This document shows positions 1 to 8,494 of a stretch of DNA of 64,000 bases, piece by piece (position 1 is the stretch's first letter; each line of letters begins with the position of its first letter). Both the position numbers and the translations under genes were made by a program. Source of the DNA: an uncultured Erythrobacter sp. (GTDB lineage Bacteria; Pseudomonadota; Alphaproteobacteria; Sphingomonadales; Sphingomonadaceae); contig CALBWA010000002.1 of assembly GCA_937969505.1 (NCBI GenBank), positions 59,932 to 123,931 on the forward strand. The letters run 5' to 3'. The notes beneath the pieces are model-generated. The model saw only the letters and a program-made list of their open reading frames with translations, did not search any database and was not told the DNA's origin.

Positions 1-5
1 CCGAA

Positions 6-602
6 ATGACCGCGCCACTTCTTGTACTTTTTGCGCGCTATCCCGTCGCAGGTGAGTGTAAAACGCGCCTTATTCCGGCTGTTGGCGAACAAGGAGCAGC
101 GAATATCCACAGGATTCTTGCAGAGAGGACGACGGCTCTACTGCTGGATTCGCAATGCCGGGTCACGGTGGCCACCACGGGTGCATCTCATAATGACTTT
201 GCCAATTGGCTGGGCGACAGGCCGATGCTGGTGGAGCAGGGGCAGGGCGATCTTACCGATCGGCTTTTGCCTTTTGCCGCTCAGGCCCCGGTTATCCTGT
301 TCGGTGCCGATACACCCGATCTTGCCCGGCACCATGTCGAGGCCGCGATTGCCGGGCTTCGCGATCACGATGTCGTGATCGGACCTGCCGAGGATGGTGG
401 TTATTACCTGATCGGATTGGCCCACCCGATGCCGCAATTGTTCACCGCCATGCCATGGAGCACTGACCAGGTCCTGCCCGAAACATTGCGGCGACTTGAC
501 CAGGATGGCATTGCGCCATTGCTGCTGGAAACACTGTCCGATTGCGACCGGCCAGAGGATCTGGCCCGCTGGCCGCAACTCGCTGAACTGGCGCAAGCAT
601 GA
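6..602 (+). CDS. Arsenosugar-type glycosyltransferase (DUF2064/TIGR04282-like)
   Basis: The 198-residue protein matches the short GT-A-like DUF2064 family often annotated as arsenosugar biosynthesis glycosyltransferase. Seen: the N-terminal nucleotide-binding segment FARYPVAGECKTRL (about residues 9-22), the metal-site-like GADTPDL (about 100-106), and the family signature GPAEDGGYYLIGL (about 126-138). The length is normal for the family. The gene overlaps the next glycosyltransferase by four bases (ATGA), so the two are translationally coupled. The start lies six bases into the window and an upstream gene may end in the overlapping TGA, so the operon may begin outside. The arsenosugar role is inferred from the family name and the nearby arsM; no substrate can be read from the sequence. 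Confidence 0.85.
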   Translation: MTAPLLVLFARYPVAGECKTRLIPAVGEQGAANIHRILAERTTALLLDSQCRVTVATTGASHNDFANWLGDRPMLVEQGQGDLTDRLLPFAAQAPVILFGADTPDLARHHVEAAIAGLRDHDVVIGPAEDGGYYLIGLAHPMPQLFTAMPWSTDQVLPETLRRLDQDGIAPLLLETLSDCDRPEDLARWPQLAELAQA

Positions 603-1327
603 CACCAGTCAGCTTTGTCCTTCCCACGTTCAATGAAGAGGCAGCGCTTCCGGCAACACTTGCCGCACTCGCCAGGCTGGATCCTCCCGCGGCCGAGGTC
701 ATTCTTGTCGACGGCGCCAGCACCGATAAAACCTGCACCATTGCAGAGGCAGCGGGCATTCGGATTGTCCATGCTCCGCGCAAGGGCCGCGGATCACAGA
801 TAAATCATGGCGTGCGCGCAGCATCGTCGCAGCTGGTGTGCATTGTCCATGCCGATACTGCCCTGCCCCGCGATGCGGTCGCAGTGATCCGGACAACCAT
901 GGCAGACCCGCGCACTGTGCTGGCCAGTTTCTTGCCCCGTGTCACCGGACAGGGCGGCACACGTTGGGGGTCCACGCTACACAATTGGGCCAAGACCTGG
1001 TACATTCCTCTGCTCGCCATGCCGGGGCGCTTTTTCCGTGGGGCGCGCCTGCTTTACGGTGACCACGCCATGTTTTTCCGCCGCGCAGAGTTTCTTGCCG
1101 TTGGCGGGTGTGACGAGGATGCCGACATCATGGAAGAGGCCGGATTGTGCCTCAAATTCTGCGAATTGGGCAGGACTTGCCTGGTGCACCGCTGGGTTCG
1201 CACGTCAGACCGCAGGATCGCAGCGCTTGGCCGGTGGCGGGCCAATTGGCTTTATTTCAAGGTCGGGATGCTGTGGGCATTGGGCAAGCGACGCAATCTT
1301 GCCGATCACTACCCCGATATTCGTTAG
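599..1327 (+). CDS. Arsenosugar-type GT2 glycosyltransferase (TIGR04283-like)
   Basis: A 242-residue family 2 glycosyltransferase. Seen: the opening SFVLPTFNEEAALPATLAAL, the nucleotide-binding VDGASTDKT, the DXD-like HADTALP, and the acceptor region GDHAMFFRRAEFLAVGG. The C-terminus contains RRNLADHYPD. It is closest in style to TIGR04283, the usual partner of the DUF2064 protein encoded immediately upstream with a four-base overlap. It probably transfers a sugar to or from a nucleotide or lipid donor at the cytoplasmic face. A link to arsenosugar or arsenolipid synthesis is an inference from its pairing and from the convergent arsM gene. Confidence 0.87.
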   Translation: MTPVSFVLPTFNEEAALPATLAALARLDPPAAEVILVDGASTDKTCTIAEAAGIRIVHAPRKGRGSQINHGVRAASSQLVCIVHADTALPRDAVAVIRTTMADPRTVLASFLPRVTGQGGTRWGSTLHNWAKTWYIPLLAMPGRFFRGARLLYGDHAMFFRRAEFLAVGGCDEDADIMEEAGLCLKFCELGRTCLVHRWVRTSDRRIAALGRWRANWLYFKVGMLWALGKRRNLADHYPDIR

Positions 1328-1375
1328 TCACCCACAGGACGCTGCCACAGCGGGCAGCGCCCCCTTGCCTCCCGT

Positions 1376-2431
1376 TCAGCAACACGCCGCCGGCTCGGCT
1401 TCAGCCGAATTGTCGGTGGCCCCGAACGGAGAGCTTGCCCCGCATCCTTCGAAAACGCCGAAATGCTGATCAAAATTGCCGATAAATTCGAAATGATCGG
1501 CAAAGCGCGTGTCGCGCAGCATCATCCAGGAATTGCCGCACACCGGAAAGACCCGGCCCTTCTCGATCACGTGCCCCTGATCGAGCGTGAACACACGGTC
1601 TTCCCCGACAATGCCACCGCGATAGATTACGGCCTGGCCATAATCTTCGCATTCAGGCTCAAGCGCTTCGAGCTTGAACAGGCGATAGGTGGCTGAAATG
1701 AAATTGATCCCGTCCAGCTTTGCGGCAATGGCAGCATCGCCAATGCCCAGCGGGCGATGTTTGACCAGTCGCGGATCGGCAAAGCCCGATGCCTTGGCCT
1801 GGGCATGGAAATCGCCCCAATAAAGCGCACCAGACAGGCATTCGCCATGCAGAACCGGGTCTTCAAGCAAATGCGCTGGCACGCGTCGGTCGCAATAAAC
1901 ATCGCTGAAATACAGCTCGCCACCAGGCTTCAGCAATTCGAAAGCGGCCTTAAACACAGCGGCCTTGTCGGCGACCAGATTGATCACGCAATTGGATACG
2001 ATGATATCGAAACTGCCCGGCTCCAGGCCGAGCTCGTCCAGCCGCTCGATATCGCCTTCGACAAAGCGGACATTGCCCTTGTCATAGCCGAATTGTTCGC
2101 GGTGCCATTCCCGGTATTCATTGGCCACAGCCAATTGTTGCGGGGTCGCATCGACACCGACAATTTCTCCCTCTGGGCCAACCAATTGTGCCAGAATGTA
2201 GGCGTCCTGTCCCGATCCCGATCCCAGATCGAGGATACGTGCACCCTCGATTGCGGCAGGCGCGACCAGGCCGCATCCGTAATAGCGGGCCTTTACCTCC
2301 GGGTGGACCTTGGCCATGGCCTGCATGATGTGCGGCGCGGGCATGTCGGCCATTGTGCATGCGTCGGTTTTCAAATCGACCGAGCCCTGAAGGACCTCGC
2401 CGTAATATTCCTGGGAATTTTGTAGGTTCAT
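1376..2431 (-). CDS. arsM: Arsenite S-adenosylmethionine methyltransferase ArsM
   Basis: The 351-residue SAM-dependent enzyme methylates As(III) to mono-, di- and trimethylated species in the cytoplasm. Seen: the SAM site ILDLGSGSGQD (about residues 66-76), VGVDAT (about 91-96), and cysteines 25, 53, 148 and 198. Their spacing (28, 95, 50) closely follows the four conserved As(III)-binding cysteines of characterised algal ArsM. The C-terminal extension ends in a Cys-Cys pair, common in bacterial ArsM proteins. The gene is convergent with the two glycosyltransferases and divergent from the radical SAM gene, with a 129-base intergenic region. No arsenite efflux gene is visible, so a biosynthetic role is as plausible as pure detoxification. 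No ArsR gene is visible either. Confidence 0.93.
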   Translation of the reverse strand: MNLQNSQEYYGEVLQGSVDLKTDACTMADMPAPHIMQAMAKVHPEVKARYYGCGLVAPAAIEGARILDLGSGSGQDAYILAQLVGPEGEIVGVDATPQQLAVANEYREWHREQFGYDKGNVRFVEGDIERLDELGLEPGSFDIIVSNCVINLVADKAAVFKAAFELLKPGGELYFSDVYCDRRVPAHLLEDPVLHGECLSGALYWGDFHAQAKASGFADPRLVKHRPLGIGDAAIAAKLDGINFISATYRLFKLEALEPECEDYGQAVIYRGGIVGEDRVFTLDQGHVIEKGRVFPVCGNSWMMLRDTRFADHFEFIGNFDQHFGVFEGCGASSPFGATDNSAEAEPAACC

Positions 2432-2560
2432 GCGTCTTCCATCAAATTTCTGTTGCGCTGCCCGTGATCATTCGACAGCAAGCCTTTGCGGGTTACAGAT
2501 TGTTTGCCCGCGTTCCAAGTGCCTGTAACCGCAATTGTAGATGGACCGAATAACACAATT

Positions 2561-3520
2561 ATGACAGGCCGATCATCCCCTTTCGCGCTGGCCGAGCATC
2601 AGCCGCTGCGCGCAGGAAAGTTCACTGACCCGGTGAAGACGCAGAAGGGCGAGCAACGCGCCCATGTTGCGCTGGAGGGTCTGGAAACTTTGTGGTTCAA
2701 CACCGGCACCCTGTGCAATCTAGCCTGCGCGTCATGCTACATCGAAAGCTCTCCACGCAATGATGCGCTGGTATACATCAGCCTGGCTGAAGTGCGCGCG
2801 TTCCTCGACGAGATAGCAAGAGACAAATTGCCGACGCAGGAAATCGCCTTCACCGGGGGCGAGCCCTTCATGAACCCGGAAATGATCGCGATCATCCAAT
2901 TGTGCCTCGACCGTGGGTTTCGCGTGCTGGTGCTTTCCAACGCAATGCGTCCGATGCGCCGGTTCGAGCAGGAATTGCTGGCACTTGCCCCGCGCGAGCG
3001 GCTGACGATCCGTGTCAGTCTCGATCATTACACTCAAGCCGTGCATGAGGCCGAGCGCGGCCCCAGCTGGGACAAGGCGATCGATGGATTGCGCTGGCTG
3101 GCGCACAATCGCTTTACCATCGCAATTGCCGGACGGCATCTGGAAAGCGAAGACGATGCCGGTGCGCGGGCAGGATTTGCCGCGCTGTTCGAACAGCACG
3201 GATTGCCTGTGGATGCCCATGATCCAGCCCAGCTGGTGCTGTTTCCCGAAATGGATGAAAGCGCCGATGTGGCAGAGATCACCACCGAGTGTTGGAACAT
3301 TCTGAACGTCGATCCGCGATCCATGATGTGCGCAAGCAGTCGCATGGTGGTCAAGCGCCGCGGCGAGGCACAACCGCGGGTCGCCGCCTGCACTCTGTTA
3401 CCCTATCAGGATGACTTCGACCTTGGTGCAACCCTGCACGAGGCAAGCAGCAATGTGGCGCTCAACCACCCGCATTGCGCGCGGTTTTGCGTTCTTGGCG
3501 GGGCCAGTTGCACAGGCTGA
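2561..3520 (+). CDS. Radical SAM protein of the arsenic cluster
   Basis: A 319-residue canonical radical SAM enzyme. Seen: the [4Fe-4S] motif CNLACASC (Cys52, Cys56, Cys59), followed by YIESSPRND, and the SAM motif FTGGEPFMNPE. Several further cysteines lie in the last 60 residues (ACTLLPYQ; CARFCVLGGASC) and could bind an auxiliary cluster. I chose the ATG at 2561; the frame is open to a TTG at 2486, but those 25 residues have no family-like features. It is adjacent to arsM and is the natural candidate for an arsenic-modifying radical step such as 5'-deoxyadenosyl transfer. However, the motif surroundings differ from classical ArsS (CNQxCxHCHVDAGP) and the DUF3641 tail is absent. The function is therefore open. 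Confidence 0.85.
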   Translation: MTGRSSPFALAEHQPLRAGKFTDPVKTQKGEQRAHVALEGLETLWFNTGTLCNLACASCYIESSPRNDALVYISLAEVRAFLDEIARDKLPTQEIAFTGGEPFMNPEMIAIIQLCLDRGFRVLVLSNAMRPMRRFEQELLALAPRERLTIRVSLDHYTQAVHEAERGPSWDKAIDGLRWLAHNRFTIAIAGRHLESEDDAGARAGFAALFEQHGLPVDAHDPAQLVLFPEMDESADVAEITTECWNILNVDPRSMMCASSRMVVKRRGEAQPRVAACTLLPYQDDFDLGATLHEASSNVALNHPHCARFCVLGGASCTG

Positions 3521-3610
3521 CAAAAAATATTTTGCGCATTGTGTGACCAATGGGCGTGCTGCTGCGAATGCAGATTGTACACGCCGCCCGTCAACTTCAC
3601 TGGAGACATC

Positions 3611-4453
3611 ATGCAAACGCTTCATCACCACGCCCCGACATTGGGTAAAACACTCACCCGGATACTGTGGACCGGGGCCGCCGGTCTTGCGCTCGCCACA
3701 ACCGCCTGTTCCGCTCCCGAAGCGCAATTGGCAGCTGAATGGGAGCAGTCGGGATCGCGGGCGGACGTGATCAATCATGACGAGTGGGACGCCTTGCTCA
3801 GCGAAGTTGCGACCATGGGCGATGATGGCATCGTGCGCGTAGACTATGCCGCGATCGAAGGTGATCTGGCAGACCGGCTGGATGCTTATGTTGCCGCGTT
3901 GGAAGATGTCACGATCACCGAATATCCTCGCGACGAGCAATTCGCCTATTGGGTCAACCTCTACAATGCCGCCACGGTGCAGGTGATTGTCGAAAATTAC
4001 CCGGTTGATTCGATAACCGATATCGGCGTGCTTGGCCTGGGACCCTGGAAAGACCAGTTCCTGACTGTGGAAGGGCGCGAGCTGTCGCTTGATGATGTCG
4101 AGCATACCATTCTTCGACCGATCTGGCAGGATGTTCGCATCCACTATGCTGTCAATTGTGCCTCCATCGGCTGCCCCAACCTGGCACTGCGGGCCTATCG
4201 TTCGGACCGGTTGGAAGAGATGCTGGAACAGGCCGCCACCGGCTTTGTGAACCATCCGCGGGCCTTCTCGCGTCAGGACGGCGAGCTGGTCGCATCACAG
4301 ATTTTCGAATGGTATCAGTCCGATTGGGGCGACGAGGAGGACGTGCTCGACCATGCTCGCGAATACGCCAACGAAGATACCGCTTCGGTGATTGGCGATG
4401 CCGATGCCATTGATGGCTATGCCTATGACTGGTCGCTCAACGAACCGTCATGA
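3611..4453 (+). CDS. DUF547 domain protein, exported
   Basis: A 280-residue protein of the DUF547 family, unknown in molecular function. Seen: a long basic/hydrophobic N-terminus ending near ATTACSAP, compatible with a signal peptide and perhaps a lipoprotein cysteine. The DUF547 core follows: FAYWVNLYNAATVQVI, the GPWKDQFLTV loop, and the conserved block IHYAVNCASIGCPNL with RAYRSDRLEEML. The start at 3611 follows a ribosome-binding site (GGAGAC, about 3602-3607); an upstream in-frame ATG at 3539 would add a cysteine-rich stretch with no signal character. It lies 90 bases after the radical SAM gene on the same strand. DUF547 proteins recur beside radical SAM genes, so the pair probably acts together, with DUF547 working in the periplasm. 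Confidence 0.88.
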   Translation: MQTLHHHAPTLGKTLTRILWTGAAGLALATTACSAPEAQLAAEWEQSGSRADVINHDEWDALLSEVATMGDDGIVRVDYAAIEGDLADRLDAYVAALEDVTITEYPRDEQFAYWVNLYNAATVQVIVENYPVDSITDIGVLGLGPWKDQFLTVEGRELSLDDVEHTILRPIWQDVRIHYAVNCASIGCPNLALRAYRSDRLEEMLEQAATGFVNHPRAFSRQDGELVASQIFEWYQSDWGDEEDVLDHAREYANEDTASVIGDADAIDGYAYDWSLNEPS

Positions 4454-4554
4454 GTTTGATTGGATAAATATCTTGCAGCTGCGCGTTTTGGAGTAACCAA
4501 ACGGGGCTTTGCTGCGAAACATGAGTGTCATCACCACAGTTTTGCGAGGATAAT

Positions 4555-4896
4555 ATGGCTGGAAAATTTACCCGTATCGCTTTGAGCGCAGCAGTGCTGG
4601 GCACATTGATCACATCTGCACCCGTGCTTGCCAGCGGCAGTTCGGGCGGCGCGAGCCGCGGCGGGGGAGGCTTCTCCACCCAGCAAGCGCGTGACCCGCT
4701 TGATGCTGCATATTCGCGCGGAAAAAAGCGGTTCAAGAAACAGATCACTTGCAAGACTTGCGAGCACAAAGATGGTGTGAAGGGCAAGGACGCAGCGCGC
4801 AGCGTCGCACTTCAGGTGCAGACCGGCGATTTCAACCTGACCGATAATGAGCGTCAGGACGTGCTGGTTTACATCTTCCGCCGCTACAGGCTCTGA
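4555..4896 (+). CDS. Small exported protein with a CxxC motif
   Basis: A 113-residue protein I do not recognise. Seen: an N-terminal signal peptide (MAGKFTRIALSAAVLGTL, cleavage probably after VLAS), a Gly/Ser-rich linker, a basic segment SRGKKRFKKQ, then CKTCEHK and a C-terminal helix-like region ending IFRRYRL. CKTCEHK resembles a haem c motif (CxxCH) but has Glu in place of the His, with the His one position later, so it is not a standard cytochrome c site; metal binding is possible. The start follows a GAGGA ribosome-binding site. It sits between the DUF547 gene and the membrane glycosyltransferase gene, spaced 101 and 23 bases, and is probably co-transcribed. Confidence 0.75.
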   Translation: MAGKFTRIALSAAVLGTLITSAPVLASGSSGGASRGGGGFSTQQARDPLDAAYSRGKKRFKKQITCKTCEHKDGVKGKDAARSVALQVQTGDFNLTDNERQDVLVYIFRRYRL

Positions 4897-4919
4897 CCAT
4901 CAGCAAAACGCTGGTTCCG

Positions 4920-6995
4920 ATGGCCCGGCACAGCACGGGCTGGACCATCGGGGCTGCTCTTGCAGCAGTTTTTGCCGTCGGCTTTGCGAGCCTGTGGTCG
5001 CATGGTTCGTATCCGACCATAACACCATATGCCCTGGCACTGGCTTTGGGCAGCGCAGTGACCTCGGCTCTGCTTTGGCGTGACCGGGCATTGTCCGGCT
5101 GGGTCGTGCTGGTCATTGCCGCCGTACTGCATGGCGTTGCGCTGGCTGGAGCAACCGCCTTTGAAGATGATTTCTATCGCTTCATTTGGGACGGCTGGCG
5201 AACGCTGTCAGCGGGCACACCCTATGGCGTAGCGCCGTCCGAATTCTTTACCGATCCCGAAGTTCCAGAGGCTTTGCTGCCCGTACTGGACGGGGTCAAT
5301 TACCCGGAAATTCCGACCATTTACGGTCCTGCGCTGCAGGGATTTCTGGCTGCGGTCTATTATTTCGCGGAAACCAACCCAATTGGATTGCGGCTGGCCT
5401 TTGCCGCCTGCAACCTGGTTCTTGTCGCGATCATGCTGGGCCGCTTTGCCCCCTCGCGCGTGGCGCTTTACGCCTGGAACCCGCTGGCAATTGCGGAAAT
5501 TGCCCTGCACGCCCATCCCGATGCGATTATGGCAGCCCTGCTGTTTGCAGCGCTCGCCCTGCTATACGCTCGCCCGGCCATTGCAGGTGTGTTATTTGCG
5601 TTGGCCGCAGGGGTGAAAATCGTCGCCCTGGTCGCCTGGCCCTTGATGCTGCGGACACGGCCAGCAGCGCTTCTGGCCGCCTTGGCGACGATGGCCGCAA
5701 TGTATGGCTGGTTCCTGGTTCAGGACAATGGCGCCGGGTTTGAAACGACCACTGTGTTCGCCCGCTATTGGGACTTCAATCCCTTCGCTTACGAAGCCGC
5801 AGTGCGGCTGTTTGCGCCCGACACTGCCCGCTTGATTTGCGCGGCTCTGGCCGCTGTTGCGATTGTGTGGTTGCACAGCCAATCCGAAGGCGACCGGTTT
5901 CAGACGCTCGCCATGCAATTCGGCATCCTGCTGTTTTTCGCATCGGCCGTGAATGCCTGGTACCTGCTGTGGATACTTCCCTTTGCGATATCGGGCCGTC
6001 AGATCTGGCCTTTCGCAGCGGCGGCCGCCTTGCCCTTGTCCTACTTCACCGGGCTCAACCTGGAGATTGAAGCCATGGACCCCTTTGTAATTATCTGGCC
6101 AGCAAGGATCGCGGAAATTGCTATCATAGCCGGAGCAATCGGCTGGGATGTGTGGCAAGCGCGCAAGCGACGCGAAAGCAATGGACCACCCGCGCTGAAA
6201 TCTTCGATCACTGCGCCGCGGGTCACCGCCATCATTCCGGCCCTGAACGAGGAAGGCTCGGTTGCCCAGGTGGTCACCGGACTGCGATCCGCAGGGATCG
6301 AGGGGCTCGACCAGATCATAGTCGTCGACAATGGATCGACCGATCAAACCGCTGCCGAAGCCACCAGAGCCGGCGCTATCGTTATCAGCGAGCCTGATCG
6401 CGGATATGGCGCGGCGTGTCTGGCCGGTATTGGCCAATTGCCGGCCGATACCAATATCGTGTTGTTTGCCGATGCTGATGCCGCCGATGATCCCGCTGAT
6501 GCGGTCACCATCGTGCGCCGCGTTGCACGGGGGCACGATCTGGTGATCGGATCGCGCACCACCGGCCAGCTGGAGCCGGGATCGATGACCTGGCCGCAAC
6601 GCTTTGGCAATGTGCTGGCACCGTGGCTTATCCGCCTATTCTGGGGCTATCGCTTTACCGATCTTGGCCCGCTCAGGGCGATCCGGCGCAGCAGTCTGGA
6701 GGCTCTCGAAATGGCTGATCGCGACTTTGGCTGGACGGTTGAGATGCAGGTAGCCGCCGCGCGGCAGGGGCTCACCTGCGATGAGGTTCCGGTGTGTTAT
6801 CGCAAGCGTATCGGCACGTCGAAAATCTCTGGCACGGTAAAGGGTGTTGTCCTGGCGGGGACCAAGATCATCTATGTTGTTCTGCGCGAGGCCTTTGGCA
6901 ATTTCACTCCGGGAACCGAGCCGGATCGGTCACATTACCAAGCTGAGCGAGCGCGGATTGCCGCGCGGTCAGCTGATCAGCCGCGCGCCAGATAA
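4920..6995 (+). CDS. Fused membrane glycosyltransferase plus GT2 glycosyltransferase
   Basis: A 691-residue two-part enzyme. Residues 1 to about 415 form a polytopic membrane domain of the lipid-sugar-dependent (GT-C/GT87, mannosyltransferase-like) type, with about ten hydrophobic segments, an early acidic loop FEDDFYRFIWDGWR, the motif NYPEIPTIYGP and WNPLAIAEIALHAHPDA. Residues from about 433 form a cytoplasmic GT2 domain like dolichyl-phosphate mannosyltransferase: TAIIPALNEEGSVAQVV, VVDNGSTDQT, FADADAADDP and CYRKRIGTSKISG. One chain could therefore make a polyprenyl-phosphate sugar and use it. It is the last gene of the arsenic cluster and overlaps the convergent aldehyde dehydrogenase gene by 19 bases. 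The role in arsenosugar-lipid assembly is inferred from context. Confidence 0.85.
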   Translation: MARHSTGWTIGAALAAVFAVGFASLWSHGSYPTITPYALALALGSAVTSALLWRDRALSGWVVLVIAAVLHGVALAGATAFEDDFYRFIWDGWRTLSAGTPYGVAPSEFFTDPEVPEALLPVLDGVNYPEIPTIYGPALQGFLAAVYYFAETNPIGLRLAFAACNLVLVAIMLGRFAPSRVALYAWNPLAIAEIALHAHPDAIMAALLFAALALLYARPAIAGVLFALAAGVKIVALVAWPLMLRTRPAALLAALATMAAMYGWFLVQDNGAGFETTTVFARYWDFNPFAYEAAVRLFAPDTARLICAALAAVAIVWLHSQSEGDRFQTLAMQFGILLFFASAVNAWYLLWILPFAISGRQIWPFAAAAALPLSYFTGLNLEIEAMDPFVIIWPARIAEIAIIAGAIGWDVWQARKRRESNGPPALKSSITAPRVTAIIPALNEEGSVAQVVTGLRSAGIEGLDQIIVVDNGSTDQTAAEATRAGAIVISEPDRGYGAACLAGIGQLPADTNIVLFADADAADDPADAVTIVRRVARGHDLVIGSRTTGQLEPGSMTWPQRFGNVLAPWLIRLFWGYRFTDLGPLRAIRRSSLEALEMADRDFGWTVEMQVAAARQGLTCDEVPVCYRKRIGTSKISGTVKGVVLAGTKIIYVVLREAFGNFTPGTEPDRSHYQAERARIAARSADQPRAR

Positions 6996-8383
6996 ACCGT
7001 CTGCGGCTGCATATATTCCAGCAGACCTTCCATCCCGTTTTCAACGCCCAATCCGCTGTGTTTGTGCCCACCAAACGGGGTGTCAGGACGCAAGGTCAAA
7101 TTCTGGTTGATCCACACGGTTCCGGTTTCAATCTGTCGGGCGATATCCATCGCCTTGTCCGTGTCTTTCGACCAGACCGCCCCCGCCAGGCCATATTCAC
7201 TGTCATTGGCTCGGGCGATCACATCATCGATGTCATCGAATTTCAGCATCGGCAGGATCGGGCCAAACGCCTCTTCTTGCACCACGCGCGATTGTTCGGG
7301 CGGATTGTCGACAATGGTAACCGGCACGAAATAACCATCATTGTCGGGAACGTCCGATCCGGTCAGCAGGGTCAGGCCGTTGTTTTTCGCATCGTCAAGC
7401 AGGTCCATCACCCGTTCGAACTGGCGCTTGTTCTGAATCGGACCCAGATTGGTCCCCTGGTCGGACCCATCGCCGACCTTCGTCGCCGACGCGATGGCCG
7501 CCAGTCGGTCGCGCAGATCGTCATAGATCGAATGATGGACATACAGACGCTTGGTCGCGACGCAGATTTGCGCTGTGTTGAAGAACGCGCCGAAAAAGAT
7601 CTTCTCCGCCACTTCATCAAGATCAACGTCCGGCAGCACAATCGCGGCATCGTTGCCGCCAAGCTCCAGCGTGACCCGCTTCAAATCCTTGGACGCGGAT
7701 TCCATCACTTTCTTGCCGGTTGCCGATGAGCCGGTGAAGGAAATTTTGGCAAAGCCGGGATGCGAAGTCATCATCGGGCCCAAATCATCTCCGCCAGTGA
7801 TCACATTGAACACGCCCGGCGGGAAAGCCTTCTGGAACAGCTGGCCGATACGCAGCGTGCACAAGGGCGTGAAGGGCGATGGTTTCAACACCACAGTGTT
7901 GCCAGCAACCAGCGCCGGAGCAACTTTCCACATCGCCAGATTGACCGGGAAATTCCACGGCGCAATCGCACAGATGACCCCCAGAGGGACATAGCGTGTC
8001 TCGACAAATTGGGCGTCTGAATCCTCCACCACTTCAACCGGCGGGGTCATTTCGGCCACAGCCTTCATCCAGCTGGCTGAACCGTCAATCTCGCCATAGG
8101 CCATATCGACCGGGCGCCCCTGCTCCTTGGTAAACAACCGGCTCAGTTCGCCTGCATGTTCGGCCAGGATATCTGCCGCCTTGCGCACCGCGGCCTGCCG
8201 TTCTGCAATCGGCATATTTTTCCAGGTCTTGAAAGCGGCGCGCGCACTGTCCACGGCGTGATCAAGCTGCTCTCTGGAACAATCAGGCGCGGTTGCGAAA
8301 GTCTCGCCCGTAGCAGGATTAACCACATCGATTGTGCGATCGGACATCACTCCCTTCCCATTGATGGTCATCTCATAAGTCAT
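6977..8383 (-). CDS. NAD(P)-dependent aldehyde dehydrogenase
   Basis: A 468-residue member of the aldehyde dehydrogenase superfamily, oxidising an aldehyde to the acid. Seen: IAPWNFPVNLAMWKVAPAL (cofactor site), FTGSSATGKKVM, the catalytic glutamate in LELGGNDAAIVLPD, the catalytic cysteine in FNTAQICVATKRLYVH, and EEAFGPILPMLKF. The chosen ATG at 8383 (MTYEMTING) fits the family's N-terminus; the frame opens 69 bases earlier but has no family-like residues there. It is followed 111 bases upstream by an MFS carrier on the same strand. The substrate is unknown; an aldehyde released by the carotenoid-oxygenase-type enzyme encoded at 9988 is an attractive guess. Confidence 0.95.
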   Translation of the reverse strand: MTYEMTINGKGVMSDRTIDVVNPATGETFATAPDCSREQLDHAVDSARAAFKTWKNMPIAERQAAVRKAADILAEHAGELSRLFTKEQGRPVDMAYGEIDGSASWMKAVAEMTPPVEVVEDSDAQFVETRYVPLGVICAIAPWNFPVNLAMWKVAPALVAGNTVVLKPSPFTPLCTLRIGQLFQKAFPPGVFNVITGGDDLGPMMTSHPGFAKISFTGSSATGKKVMESASKDLKRVTLELGGNDAAIVLPDVDLDEVAEKIFFGAFFNTAQICVATKRLYVHHSIYDDLRDRLAAIASATKVGDGSDQGTNLGPIQNKRQFERVMDLLDDAKNNGLTLLTGSDVPDNDGYFVPVTIVDNPPEQSRVVQEEAFGPILPMLKFDDIDDVIARANDSEYGLAGAVWSKDTDKAMDIARQIETGTVWINQNLTLRPDTPFGGHKHSGLGVENGMEGLLEYMQPQTVYLARG

Positions 8384-8494
8384 ATGTCGGCCAATCCTTC
8401 GCCAGAAACAGGGTTTGATCAGTTGTGATAGATCGTCAGGAGAGCGCCGCAATTCACGTTTTTGGTGGGCATTCGCACTGGCGTCGACGCGCCG

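Noticed and set aside
2486..2560. An upstream TTG-initiated extension of the radical SAM protein
   Set aside because: The 25 extra residues show no conserved character; the ATG at 2561 gives a normal N-terminus.
3398..4255. A 285-codon leftward open frame across the radical SAM/DUF547 junction
   Set aside because: It is antisense to two well-supported genes and spans their intergenic region; no family resemblance is seen.
5592..6599. A 335-codon leftward open frame inside the fused glycosyltransferase
   Set aside because: It is antisense to a gene with clear GT motifs in the correct frame; its residues are Arg/Gly/His-rich and low-complexity, as usual for shadow frames.
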